A stretch of DNA of 64,000 nucleotides from Apostichopus japonicus. Lineage: Eukaryota; Echinodermata; Holothuroidea; Aspidochirotida; Stichopodidae. The notes under the pieces are model-generated. The model saw nothing but the letters and a program-made list of their open reading frames with translations. It ran no database searches and was not told the origin of the DNA. Numbering within the stretch: the first letter of the stretch is position 1; each line of letters begins with the position of its first letter. The DNA lies in assembly GCF_037975245.1 (NCBI RefSeq), contig NC_092577.1, positions 671,001 through 735,000 of the forward strand, read 5' to 3'. This document shows, piece by piece, positions 1-12,689 of this stretch. The position numbers and the translations under genes were made by a program.

Positions 1-402
1 CTTTTTAGCTTCATTTCTCGCCTACCATAAACGCAGTGCGATCTTTTCAAATAAAGCGTCTTTATAAAGCAAAAATAGTTGACTGTAGGCTTCATTGGCC
101 CTATAACAACAAAATGTATTATTGCGCCCACGGTATTGATATAGTACATATATGCACCCTCATAGTATTCATATAGGGCCTACACACGCACATGTTCCCT
201 CGAACAATCTCATGTAACCAGGGTAATGCTTAATACACGTTTCACCTGGATGCCCTAGCAATCGGTACCTAGGAATGTAACTATGTGTAATTGTGTATTG
301 CATGTGTATAGGCCTGTAATAGCCTGCATGAGGCCATTTTCTTCATCGAATAATATAAAAGAGCTCTCGAACATTCTAACGTTGCGCCTGAAACAAGATT
401 GA
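1..402. other. Intergenic, nothing recognised
   Basis: AT-rich sequence without a credible reading frame, RNA motif or repeat that I can name. Confidence 0.5.
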
Positions 403-812
403 CAGGGGCAATTTTCCCAAAATAACACCCGAAATTAAAAAAAAAAGTATTTTGGATCCTGATTATGAGATATTTCGGACATGACATCCCTATTTTAAAA
501 TTGGGTATATGCCGCTTGGAAACCTCGGGAAGTGCCGTTTCCGGCCATCTAGAGGGTTTGTTAATCCCAAAATTTTCTCGTACGCTTCGCGCCAACTCAT
601 GGTGGCGCTACGCTTAGATAGTCAACAAGGTCACACCCCCCCCCCCACTCGGAAGTACGGATCGCCGCCCATGCATATGACACCATTTTGCATTTCAGCC
701 CTTCTTCGAAAGCAAAAATTGTACACCCCTCCCCTTAGACCCATCCCCCAGGACGGCGATCATTCATGCCTGGCGCCCCCCCCCCTATTGGAAAATCCTG
801 GATACGCCCCTG
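403..812. mobile_element. Decayed short non-autonomous DNA transposon (hAT-like MITE remnant)
   Basis: The right end reads CCTGGATACGCCCCTG, which as a reverse complement (CAGGGGCGTATCCAGG) resembles the terminal repeats of the MITEs at 44.5 and 53.1 kb. The left end (CAGGGGCAATTTTCCC) matches only in its first bases. The interior shares a block with those two elements, including the words TACGCTTCGCGCCAA and GGTGGCGCTACGC. No target site duplication is visible, so the exact borders are uncertain. Confidence 0.5.
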
Positions 813-3548
813 GCATGGTAGCTAGAGTACTGTTTATAAACATTACACAATATAGCCTACGTTGGTCTTCGTTCAAGATCAAACACCGAAGGTTACTTCC
901 TTAACGAAATTACATCGAAGGTGTTGCAGTAACAAACATGTTTTTTCTTTTCTTTTCTTTTCTTTCTTCAGGGAGTCTTCCACATTGTTAAGCTTTTAAG
1001 CTTTATGGAAGACTTCCTCCACTTTGTACTTTTGTGGCAAACAAATAAATATATAATAACAAAGCCCTCCATCGAATATGATTAACTGACTAACTTTGTA
1101 CTTCAACACGCAATACAATGACATGCGTTTGTATAATAGAAATACTGTTTACTCTGATTTGGAATTTCTAAAGCGGTTAAGCCACATGTTCCGCGCAGTT
1201 CTTTGTGTATATAGGACTTGCGAGTGATACATGACACCATTTCTATTTGTGGTTCATTGCGTACTGTGTAGCTATAAAATTTGTCGCAAGCTACAAGATA
1301 TATATTTATAAGTAGAACTTGCCTCCCTTTGGCAAGTAGGCAGTTGTTTGACTTCCTTCAAATGCAGACGGAATACGGAGAGAAAAACATGCAACTAAAT
1401 GGAAAAGTTATTAAAATCTTTTTCTATATTAAAAACTAAGTTCGAGCGGTTTCTGCCTGCGCCCCTAGAAACACGCCCTAAAAAGTCTAGCTACGCCCCT
1501 AATTTTAATAAATAATGTATCAAGTGACTGCAATGTTACTTTTTTCTTTTACATGACAAGAGACAGAGTAGAAGACCTGGCATTTCCTAGCAGGATTATG
1601 TTTTTGGAGTAGACTAATGAACTCATGTTTATTGAAACATTGAACATTGAATTAGATACATATAATGTACAATGAGATGAAAGCAAGCAGGTGAAGAAAG
1701 GGCAGCTGTTAGAGGTGACGGGGGGGGGGGGTGTAGGATACAAACTACGTAGAGAACTGTTACAGATAAAGAGAGAGTTATTGACACGTTGAGGTCACTT
1801 CCCCCCCCCCACCCCCGTGCAGTCCTCGTCCTAGCACCCCTCCCCATCCTTCCGAATCTTGATTAGTTGAGTGGAATTGCTTTGTTTGCGCCACGTTTCC
1901 AATCTATATCTTCACTGCACCCAATTGCATTATCATCCACACTAGCAAACCTTGAGTTAAACTTTTGTTTCGACATGAAGGGTCCATGCCATGCGCATCT
2001 CTCACCTCGGACACGAATGTGTTAGGGGTGCAAAACCTTGACCTAAAAACAAATAGGAAAAGGTTGGGTGGTTGGACTGTGGGATGGAGTTGCTGTTATA
2101 AACTAATACAGTCCTGTGCCAGGGCTTGAGAAGGGGTAGGGGGTGGGGTAGGGGTGGGGTAGGGAGGGAGGGAGGGGAAGACCAGGGACAGGTGCTTTAT
2201 AGAAGTATATATATATATATATATATATAAAGAGGGAAAGAAAATTCAACGGTGCAAGCAGGGCATTAATTGAATCCCACTGAATCCAATCATTTCAATG
2301 TGAATCATGCAGAATTAGGTATATTCCAAAGATAACAAGGAAGTACCTTTGTGAGGTCACCTGTCCGTGCGAGGCTCCTAGACGAGTAGCTTCCTTCACC
2401 TGTAACCACTTCTGTCAGTTCTTAAGATCCTTTCACCTTTGTCATTCGAGTAGTGAGTTAAAGGACGCAATAGAGCGGAAATGTGGTAGTTAGATTAATT
2501 GTTTGGCTTAGCTTTGATTGTTTCCTCTATTCTCAATCGTCCTTCTCTACCAAGGTAAAAATGTTCTTCAAATAAAAATGAAGAAAAAAACAGATTCGCC
2601 TTACAAATGTGCTGCAGTCTTATACAATAATAAAGTAAATAGTCCAGCCCAGTCTACTGAGCATGCGCATAAGAGCGTATATTTGAAAGTTTTATGCACC
2701 ACGTGATTTTTCAACTCAATGTACCTATATGTTAGGCTTCGTGTAGTACAGACCACAATATAGTCAAACGTGGGGGTGGGGTGTCTCCCCCTCCCCCCCC
2801 ATAATTTACTTGAATCTTCAATTGTTGGAAATTCGTTGGTCAAAACTATGACAGAAGGACAATATTTTCTATGTAAAATCTCTTAAAATAACTTAAGTCG
2901 ATCCACTCTTGACAGGATGATTTCATTTCTGGCTCAATCATATTAGGGTATTTCGGATATTTCTAATTTAAGGCTTACATTAGTACATGATTTGACGAAA
3001 TTTGAATTTAAAATTGACCGAAATCATGTTTCTAACTCCTTGTGCAACCCATAATAATGTTGAAAATACTACAAACTAACTTCAAAATTGTCTGAATACG
3101 GCCAATTGGCGTTCGATCTAGCACCTTAACATATTACTAAGTACCCGGTATAGCGTATTTAAGGTACATTGACAACCTGCTCGTGCTATGCTGCTGAAAA
3201 TTTCCAACTTGCGGTACGACACCCCTCCTTACGAATTAACCCAGTTGGAAAGTTATGATTCTAGTTGGAATATTATGATTCTACACCCCCCCCCCCCTCC
3301 CCCAATCACAAGACCCTAGCAACGTCCCTGGTTGTAGTCCATACGAAACGAACTAATTACATGAACGAGTGATTGAATCTGAGTGTGGCCATTATTTGAC
3401 TTTTCATAGCATACTTTGTCCATAGTTAGTAAATTTGGTGGTCACTGGACTGCTAGCAGGACTTGTGTGGCTCCGATAGGCAGAGGCAAGTGATATCGTT
3501 TTAGATATCACCTTAAGTATCAGCAATCAAGGAAACGTTGATAAGCTT
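813..3548. other. Intergenic stretch with simple repeats only
   Basis: No gene is supported. It holds a pyrimidine run near 941-969, an imperfect hairpin at about 970-1017 (arms around TCTTCCA and TGGAAGA with an AAGCTTTTAAGCTT centre), poly-G/poly-C runs near 1720, 1800, 2780 and 3285, a GGGTAGGG-rich stretch near 2130-2180, and a (TA)n run near 2205-2230. The short open frames here overlap homopolymers and look fortuitous. Confidence 0.5.
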
Positions 3549-3555
3549 TGACATC

Positions 3556-4932
3556 TGTATACTCGTACTCATGTCTTCATCCTCGTCCTCATGTCTTCAG
3601 CCTCGTACTCATGTCTTCATACTCGTACTCATGTCTCTATCCTCGTACTCATGTCTTCATCCTCGTACTCATGTCTCTATACTCGTACTCATGTCTTCAT
3701 ACTCGTACTCATGTCTCTATCCTCGTACTCATGTCTTCATCCTCGTACTCATGTCTTTATCCTCGTACTCATGTCTCTATCCTCGTACTCATGTCTCTAT
3801 ACTCGTACTCATGTCTTCATACTCGTACTCATGTCTCTATCCTCGTACTCATGTCTTCATCCTCGTACTCATGTCTTTATCCTCGTACTCATGTCTTCAT
3901 CCTCGTACTCATGTCTTTATACTCGTACTCATGACTTTATACTCGTACTCATGTCTTCATCCTCGTACTCATGTCTTCATCCTTGTATTCATGTCTTTAT
4001 ACTCGTACTCATGTCTTCATCCTCGTACTCATGTCTTCATCCTCGTACTCATGTCTTCACCCTAGTTCTCATGTCTTCATCCTCGTACTCATGTCTTCAT
4101 ACTCGTACTCATGTCTTCATACTCGTACTCATGTCTCTATCCTCGTACTCATGTCTTCATCCTCGTACTCATGTCTTTATACTCGTACTCATGTCTTCAT
4201 ACTCGTACTCATGTCTCTATCCTCGTACTCATGTTTTCATCCTCGTACTCATGTCTTCATACTCGTACTCATGTCTTCATCCTCGTACTCATGTCTTCAT
4301 CCTCGTACTCATGTCTTCATTCCCGTGCTCATGTCTTCATCCTCGTACTCATTTCTTTATCCTCGTACTCATGTCTTTATCCTCGTACTCATGTCTTTAT
4401 CCTCGTACTCATGTCTTCATCCTCGAACTCATGTCTTCACCCTAGTTCTCATGTCTTCATCCTCGTACTCATGTCTTCATACTCGTACTCATGTCTTCAT
4501 ACTCGTACTCATGTCTCTATCCTCGTACTCATGTCTTCATCCTCGTACTCATGTCTTTATACTCGTACTCATGTCTTCATACTCGTACTCATGTCTCTAT
4601 CCTCGTACTCATGTCTTCATCCGCGTACTCATGTCTTCATACTCGTTCTCATGTCTTCATCCTCGTACTCATGTCTTCATCCTCGTACTCATGTCTTCAT
4701 TCCCGTACTCATGTCTTCATCCTCGTACTCATTTCTTTATTCTCGTACTCATGTCTTTATCCTCGTACTCATGTCTTTATCCTCGTACTCATGTCTTCAT
4801 CCTCGTACTCATGTCTTCACCTTAGTTCTCATGTCTTCATACTCGTACTCATGTCTTCATACTCGTACTCATGTCTTTATCCTCGTACTTATGTCTTCAT
4901 ACTCGTACTCATGTCTTTATACTCGTACTCCT
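3556..4932. repeat. 20-bp minisatellite with 380-bp higher-order period
   Basis: About 69 head-to-tail copies of a 20-bp unit of the type CCTCGTACTCATGTCTTCAT. Variants occur mainly at the first base and in the last six bases (CTTCAT, CTCTAT, CTTTAT). A distinctive variant with CCTAGTTCTC or CTTAGTTCTC recurs at 4061, 4441 and 4821, exactly 380 bp (19 units) apart, showing block duplication. All three plus-strand frames stay open because 20 bp times 3 gives a 20-codon period. I regard those frames as artefacts rather than a protein. Confidence 0.95.
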
Positions 4933-5769
4933 GTCCGTATACTTTGTACATTGTACATAGAAAACAAGTATGTCGTGTATCCTATACTAGCCTCTATAGG
5001 AAAGTAACGGGAATTGTTAACTTCATTTGAAAAGTGATAGCATTCTGCAAGTTTTTGAAGACTTTGGTATTTTAAACTTATAATACCTAAGAGATATGAC
5101 TAGGATAAGTTCAGATGTATTAAAAGAAGATATGATGCAGTTTATAGAGAAGTAAGTAATTTCATTTATTTTCACACGGCATCTTTCCCTCGAGTATGAT
5201 TATTATGCCTGTCGTGTGTTAGTTTCATTTTCGATGTCCGGCAACGAACCATCTTAGTTTCCTCGACGTCAGTCTATTCCACTCATGAATGTCAAAAATT
5301 CTGCTTCCTGCATTAGGATGAAGAGGTCTCGATTAGGATGAAATAGTTCCGATTGCTACCGAAGTTATTACCCCAGATGGCCTCGATTAGTCCTGGGACT
5401 GCCCCACTCCGACGAAATGAATCAAAACACCCTCCTATATAGTCAACTAATAGCTCATATCATGCAGGGCTTTAACCTTACAAATATGTTACTTTCAGTT
5501 CTAAAATAGAAATGAAAATATTGAGATTCGTGTCTTCTCTAAATAAAACAAAAAAACACGGACGGCTTCCTCGCTCTTTTCCCTATCTCTCTTTTACCTT
5601 TACACTTTCCCCTCAAACTGCCGACTCATCATTCTCTCAAATTTCCTTTACCCGTGCCCTCAACTCTGACATCTTCACATACGGTACCACTCATCAGGGC
5701 GTACCGAACCTTTTATTTGCTCATATAAGATATCAATCTCATATCTAAGTTGATTATTTTTTATGATAA
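4933..5769. other. Intergenic, nothing recognised
   Basis: Sequence between the minisatellite and the left edge of the gene array. The only open frame of note (5512-5748, plus) has low complexity and no recognisable domain. Confidence 0.45.
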
Positions 5770-6041
5770 ATCCTTATTTACATCAATAAATCATTTTCAA
5801 TTAAATTAAGTAGTGGTAGCCCTTCACCAACTTGCAAAAAACATATTCCATTCAAAGTTTATAAGCTTAACGCGAAGGAATCTTGTGATCAAAAGTTCCA
5901 TAAACAATCGTTTTGTAGCGAAATGACCCCGACCTTTGATCTTTCTTGCCCTTTTTTTTAACAACCTCTTAAACGAATACGCAGCCAATAGAAATATCAT
6001 CGAAATGTTTCATCATAAAGACACATATTTTTTCGTATCGT

Positions 6042-7170
6042 TTATTTCGGCCGTTAAATCACAATGATGTACATTTGTTAATACATAGTTAAATAGCTAT
6101 GAGGCAGCGGGACCAGAAGCAAGATACTTTTCGAGTCTGGTCCCCTGCAAAGTAAATCGAGAAAATACAATTTTATATAGAGAAAAGAAAATACCAAGAA
6201 AACACAAAGCAAAAGGACACACAAAGGGGTTTAACAGAACTGGGAAAGGAAACAGTAATACAAATCTTATAACACGGCAGAACTATACGAAAAAAAGATT
6301 CATTGATTAGATAATGTTTAAGATGTCTTTTATAAGATCAAATTTATTTGCTATTTCTAATGTTTTCACTTAGAGAATTTCAGAGGGCGACACCAGACCA
6401 TCTAACCTGAGAATGATAAAGAATGATAGGTGTTTGTAACATATTAAAAGAACGAGTGTTGTATGAATGAAATATATATCATTATTATCATAAAAAAAAG
6501 TATGAAAAACATCTGGGAGTAACCCATTATAAAACTTAAAGAGAAAAAAATCATATTTATATGTATAGAGCTCATTTAGGGTAAGCAAGTTAAAGTTTTT
6601 GAAAAGGGTGCAGAATGTGAGATAAAAGAATAGTTTAAACCTGTTAATTGTACTACTTACATATGCAACATGTTTGCTGATGATAGAAACATGTTTTGTT
6701 TTCACTTTAGTTTTAAGTCAATATACAATCCTAGAAATTTAGCATAATCGAAGAGTTCATATACACTCCATCACTAACTACTGAGACTTTTGATTAGTCA
6801 CAAAAACTGTTGTCAAACACCATTAATGTTCTTTTACCTATAGTAAGTGACAATCGATTCGATTTTAGCCGGTCAGAAAGTTGGAGGAATTCGTTACTGA
6901 TATTTTGAAGAGCATTCTCTAAAGTTAGTGTTGGATAAAAAGAGTAGTGTCATCAGCAAACATGATAAAGGAAACTTTATGCAAAGACGTGTAAATATCA
7001 TTTATATACATAATAAAAAGTAGTGGTCCTAAAATGGATCCTTGTGGAAAGCCAATATTGCAAGAAATACGTGAAGAGCTTACACCATTATACGACACAA
7101 ACTGAAAACGAAGCATAAACAACTCTGGAACCAGGTTCAAGAAATTGTTTCGTCCGACAACTCAAGAAAA
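6042..7170 (-). mobile_element. LINE fragment (CR1/L2-like RT 3' part), unit A
   Basis: Broken reverse transcriptase on the minus strand. The segment 6925-7140 contains GFPQGSILGPLLF and the catalytic FADDT motif, and 6370-6705 encodes a thumb and C-terminal part with LNELYTYKYDFFLFKFYNGL. Frameshifts and stops separate the pieces, so it is not functional. Related copies lie at the same place in units B, C and D, and a shorter one in E, so it was part of the ancestral unit. Confidence 0.82.
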
Positions 7171-7574
7171 ACCAGAGTAAATGATAATTTCCATTCTATT
7201 CACCAAACCTTTTCCAATAGTGACCTCTCTACATCTGGTCAAAATGGTGCAAAGTAGAGTAACCATGGCAACAATATATTTCATTCATGCAACGCTCGTT
7301 CTTAAAACATGTTACAAACACTATCATTCTTTATCATTCTCAGTATAGATGTTCTGGTGTCGCTTTCTGAAATTCTCTAAGTGAAAACGATCTCTCTACA
7401 TCAGGTCAAAATGGTTCAAAGTAGAGGAACCATGGCAACGGATATGTCATTTCATTTTAATTTGTTCAAACGTCTTGTGTTGATCATCGCGCTCAAAATT
7501 CAAGTAGGAGACTGCAATCTCTTGTCCGAAACAACAGAGGGCGAGAATGAATATTGAATACTAACTGAAAGAGG

Positions 7575-7800
7575 CATTGGGGAAGAGGGGAAGGAGCAGA
7601 GTAGGAGCAAGGAAGGTGTAATGAAGATGTAGGGATGGTTTAGTGAAGATGCAGGGAAGATGCAGGGAAGACGCAGGGAAGGTGCAGGGAAGGAGCAGGG
7701 AAGGTTTGATGAAGATGTAGGGAAGGTGCAGGGAAGATGCAGGGAAGATGCAGGGACGATGTAGGAAAGATGCAGGGAAGACGCAAGGAAGACACAGGAG
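7575..7800. repeat. GCAGGGAAGAT-type minisatellite, unit A
   Basis: Imperfect tandem copies of an 11-13 bp word (GCAGGGAAGAT and variants). Homologous shorter runs lie at about 14335-14420, 20930-21015, 27215-27370 and 34770-34890. Copy number differs between units, so it is a fast-changing part of the array. Proline, serine and leucine-rich frames read from the minus strand are artefacts. Confidence 0.8.
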
Positions 7801-8647
7801 GTGGATTCCGATTATAGTAGGGAAGGGACTGGAGTGAGATAGCTATCCTGGTCCTTGTACCGTTTTTTATATTATTTCTAAACTTTACAAATCTAACTTT
7901 GCTTAACCCCCCCCCCCCCTCCCACCCACCCACCCACCCTAACTCACCCACCCACTCTTCTTCCCGACAAATCCTTCTCTAACACAAAAGACGATTTTCA
8001 AGAAAAAGTAATACTTCTATTTCATTTTGATTGTTTTATATTAATAAACAAATACTATATTGATATTACATGATACAACATGTGGTTATAAAGGTGATAT
8101 TTGAATCGAGAATATAAAATATAGGAGCTTTCTCAGACATTTCACTCACATTGTTAACATTAGATTATAGATAAAAAGAGATCTAATAAATTAATTCACT
8201 TCGCTGAAATATATACCAACAATACATTTCTATTGGATCACTAACAATATAAATAAAATAAATAAATAAATAAATAATGATAAAATCTCAAATAACGCAC
8301 AATATTTTTCTTGCTACAGTTTCACTATTCTACTGTAAAATAATGTCACGTGAACAGCCACATTTAATTTTTGACAGGAAGTCATCATCAAGCTTATAGC
8401 TATTTTAAAAAGCTTTCGACGAGTATGGTCACGTGACTAGCCGACATGCACACTCAGCACTGGGACTGTTAACTGCAGGCATGCGCAAAACTGTTGTTGC
8501 CTAGAAACGAAAGTTCAAAAGGTCAGACATACATCTGTGACAAAGATGTTACGCGCTTCACCATCAAATGACCTTCGGCCTCAACTGGTTAAGGCATCAA
8601 ATCGGTGTTCAATGATGCCGATGTTGGCTATGCATTACTGAGAGTCT

Positions 8648-10317
8648 TTATTCAACAGTCTCTTTAATTTCATTCACAGATGGAATAAACTCTCTTAGTT
8701 TTCTTGCTATCCTTGTCGCTGTTTCTTTCTTCTCACTTGTTTTTGATTCGAAGAATATGAACTCGTTTAAAGACAGAAGCTCATTATCTAGAAAGAAGGA
8801 AAAGAATACAAAAATCGTCAATATTCAAATAATTATGATAACTAGTTAAAATAAATAACACATCTAAGAACATGACTAAATAAAATGATCATAAATACAA
8901 TTAGTTAATAATTACAACAGGTCAAAGGTCATTTGGGAAGAATCAACATCTCATTGCAGTAAAAGAACAAAATAATTTCAAAATCCAATCAGCACAATTA
9001 TTGCGCATGTGGGTTTGTGTGTGTGTATTAGCCTAAAAATGGTAACTACAGTGTATAGGTTAAGGTCAAGGGTATACTGTTGACTAAGTTGTAAAGGAAA
9101 TGAAAATGGTCATTTGGATTGGCGAGGAATGCGCTGGTACTTTAATAAATAACTAATTTATAAAATGTTACATTCCTAAGAAGTCGACCCTCATCACAGA
9201 AACTTACTCTGAGAGACTACATATTATTCATAATATACACTTGGTACATGTGCCTACAACAAAATGGCTATTAGTGTACTCCAACGAGAAACTTCCAGGC
9301 GAAATAAGCTCGTCTTGTGAAAACTTTTAAATATTTAAGAATCAAAGTGGTTGATACATTTGAGCTCTTTACACACACCAAAGAAAAACATACACTCACA
9401 CACACGCACACAAACATATACAAAATGAAAATGTAGTAATTGAATATATTATCTTACCATCCAAATCTGCTTGATCTAGAAGCCTTACAAATTCTCTGAC
9501 ACTATTGTTGTTGAATTGCACCATTGTCCATTCACACGCATCTATAAAACCATCTTCATTTATATCGAATCTGAGGAAGTCTTCTTCTGGTGTCATTCCT
9601 TCGAGATGATCGAACAAAGATCTGGAAATAAGTGAACACAATAAATAAGCTAAATGGACACAATAAATAACTTGAGGCAATCGGCTTCACTCTTCAAGAG
9701 CATCGTTCAGTTCTTAAATTGTAATGTTATTGTCACAGAACTTGTCAACAGTCTCCAAAACGTCAGTTGATTAAAACAATAAGTTCCTGCATTAAGTTTA
9801 CACCCACCATACTCTCTTGAAGGACGTTTCTAGCTTTGCCTACTTTGCATAAACGAAACTGGACGGAAGCCATTGTTGTTTATGATATTTTTAACGGTTC
9901 ATAGATATATGCAAATCGAGACTTTATGGTTTAAAAGGAAATAAAATCGTAGACACCATTTGTCAGGTTAGCTGACATAAAAACAACTTTGCATCCAAAC
10001 TAGGTGTAATGCTTCATGAAGAGCCATCCAGTGTCTTAGGGGTAAACAAAGGGTAACAAAGAAACCACCCACACATACTGGAACTTTCGGCTGATATAAG
10101 CCATAATATTGTAACATGCGGACACATAAACAAAGAAAATACGTTACCTTTTAGATTTGCTGTTGTAGTGCGATGCCGGAGGTATATAATTAGCTCCGAG
10201 AAATCCTTTACTAGGATTACTCTTCTTATCTGTAGACTGGCTTTGTGGGCCACACCCTAGCACAACTGAAGTAATACCTAAGAGAAGTAAAAGAGTCTGA
10301 GAGAGGAACGATTCCAT
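8648..10317 (-). CDS. Secreted paired EF-hand precursor, array copy 1
   Basis: Minus-strand gene with exons 10317-10148, 9621-9458 and 8787-8648, predicting 157 residues. Residues 1-21 are a signal peptide (MESFLSQTLLLLLG then TSVVLG, cleavage before C22). Residues 22-57 are polar and end in KSKR. EF-hand 1 loop is D76-E87 (DINEDGFIDACE) and EF-hand 2 loop is 109-120 (DLDDNELLSLNE), both with good Ca2+ ligand positions. The C-terminal tail is charged. Introns are phase 2 and phase 1 with GT..AG borders. The start is chosen because the signal peptide follows directly and a TATA box lies about 90 bp upstream. Relative to copies 2 and 3 it has N at loop-2 position 11, V in EFVRLL and G in HLEGM. 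The family is not recognised; a secreted calcium-binding role is inferred from the domains. Confidence 0.82.
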
Positions 10318-10392
10318 CGTTATCAGGTTCTTGTTTGATGAGCAGAGCTGAGCAATAGAGTGGACGTTTGATGACAATGATAATTGTTGGAA

Positions 10393-11030
10393 CAGAACAG
10401 GAGTTTATAAAGGGTACAATTTCCTTCATTATATCAAACAAGAAGGATTTAACACATTACGCTCGTTTACGTCATGGTATCTCCGACGTTGCTATACCCT
10501 TTCCCTTTTTTAATATGCGTCATATGACTATAGTTATCTAATACTGGGAACTACCATTAATAATCAGGAAAAGACACTATTCGATTGTTTGTTTGAATAG
10601 GAGTTTGAACAGGAGTTTATAAAGGGTACAATTTCCTTCATTATTTCAAACAAGAAGGATTTTAACACATTACGCTCGTTTACGTCATGGTATCTCCGAC
10701 GTTGCTATACCCTTTCCCTTTTTGAATATGCGTCATATGACTATAGTTATCTGATACTTGGGAAGTGCCATTAGTGATCAGGAAAAGACACTTTTCGATT
10801 ACTTGTTTGAATAGGAGTTTGAACAGGAGTTTATAAAAGGTACAATTTCCTTCATTATATCAAACAAGAAGGATTTTTGCACATAACGCTCGTTTTACGT
10901 CACGGCTTCTCCGACGTTGATATATCTTTATTCCTTTTTTAATATGAGTCATATGACTATATTTATCTAATACTGGGAAATGACACTAGTAATCAGGAAA
11001 AGACACTATTCGATTGCATGTTTGAACCTT
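10393..11030 (-). promoter_or_regulatory. Promoter of copy 1: three tandem repeats of about 210 bp
   Basis: Three direct repeats start near 10393, 10607 and 10823. Each holds a minus-strand TATAAA (proximal one at 10404-10409), a TTTACGTCA word (CRE-like TGACGTAA on the minus strand; the third repeat reads TTTTACGTCACGG) and a GCGTCATATGAC or GAGTCATATGAC word. The proximal TATA would place transcription start roughly 55-65 bp before the start codon. Whether the outer repeats act as enhancers or alternative promoters cannot be told. Confidence 0.7.
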
Positions 11031-12689
11031 TGCATTGTCAGATCATTTAAACTGTCACCCTCTTCCTAACTTTACTTCTAAAAGTAGCACTGTCGACCAG
11101 GGGGGTAGGAGCCGGGCACCAGGGGCACGTGCCCACCCCCACTTTTTTTTCCAAAATAGCAAATGTGCCCTACTGGTAAATAAAATGTGCCCCTTTGATG
11201 AAAACCTGTCTTTTGGATATCTTAAGCCTTTATTCATTTTAATATTTTATCTTAATTATTTATTTTTAGACTGCACATGCTATTTTTAAAATGGCATCCT
11301 ATATCTTTCTGTAGCACGGTTAACAATAAACAATCTCAATAAATAAAAAATCAGTGTTGCAGCGCACCATTATAGTATTGATAGCATACTAACACATCAT
11401 ATATATTTTAGTGATGTGGCCGGTGTGTATCGGTTTATAGCATAACGAGTGGTGGCTGTGGAATGAGGAAGTGCCACTCTGATGTTGTGTCCCCCACTTT
11501 TTGGACAATTTCCCACCACGATTCCATTGGTGACGTCGGGGAAACCCCGCGTTTGTCATACCATACGTGGTTATTTTTTTCAGGTTAAGATCAAGTCAGA
11601 AGTTGCAAAGTGTCTTTCGTTACTTGGGGAACTTCTTATTTACGTTTTATTCACGAATGTACCACACCAATCAAATAAAACTCCAGTCAAACTTCGGAGG
11701 AGTAGGAGGAGAGTAGGAGGGCATAGGAGAAGGGGTGGAGGGGGAGCAGGAACAAGGGGAGGGGTGAAGGAGGGGAAAGAGGGAGCAGAATTGTTGGGGT
11801 ATTTCCTAAAATTACTGTAATTCTTGTCAACTTTAAGGCCACTGGCAGGCTTTTTGTGTTCTTTCGTTACGCGTTATTGAACTTTTTTCACATATTCATC
11901 AAGAGCGGATGTCCAACACAGATTTTGTGGCACCTATACAAGCCTGGTAGAATTTAAAAGGATATGTTAGCCAAACAATGTGCTTAGTTCATCAAACTGT
12001 GCAAACCAACCAACTTCTGAGCAATCGAGGACATGTTTCCGTTAACTGCTGTGACAATGGAATGAATTGAAAGGTCAATATTCTATATATCTGTAAATCC
12101 TGTCAATCTCCATGATTTGTAATGGGTCTTTTGTATTTAGATGTAACTAAAAATTTTAAGGACATTTTAGTGTTTACAAGGAAACATGAATATACTGTTA
12201 AATTAATTTAAAGCAAACCTGTCATGTGAGGTCCTTCCGAAATATTTTAATAGGAACCAGGAAATGAAGTCGTGTTAAGTAGTCCTTTGTTAATTCACTC
12301 AAGGCGAATATCGCTGTTCGTCTGTTTCTCGACTGATTAAACTTCAATTACCCGCTGAATGCACCTTTTTTCTGGGTACCTTAATGTTACTCTTAGGAAA
12401 CAGATGCAGTATCTTGCTACTTGAGTGGGACAGCGATTCTGGAAACCGCCCATTAATTGAGTTTCTATTATATTTTGGCGATCATACCGAATGAGGATAA
12501 TTAATGAAATGTTTCACAAACACTTTTTTCAACTTTACTAATATGTTTTAGCAAAAGAGACAATGTACCATAAATCATTGTGCCATATTCAATTAAATCA
12601 AGTAGTTGAAGCTCTCCAACAACTTGCAAGAAACATATTCCCTTCAAAAGTGTGTTAGTCTAAAGCGAAGAAATCTTGTTTATTTCTGC
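11031..12689. other. Spacer between units A and B
   Basis: No gene seen. From about 11100 to 11515 lies a block starting AGGGGGGTAGGAGCCGGGCA that is also in units B and C (about 17700-18110 and 24285-24695). Units D and E have a different sequence of about 600 bp at this place. A GTAGGAGG-type purine-rich run follows near 11695-11790. The remainder is AT-rich and conserved between units. Confidence 0.6.

Noticed and set aside
3538-4940. CRISPR-like array of short repeats
   Set aside because: Units are directly adjacent with no spacers, and the context is an animal genome.
3538-5030. Several long plus-strand frames of 128-298 codons
   Set aside because: All are readings of the 20-bp minisatellite in three frames. 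They lack codon bias, domains and splice partners.
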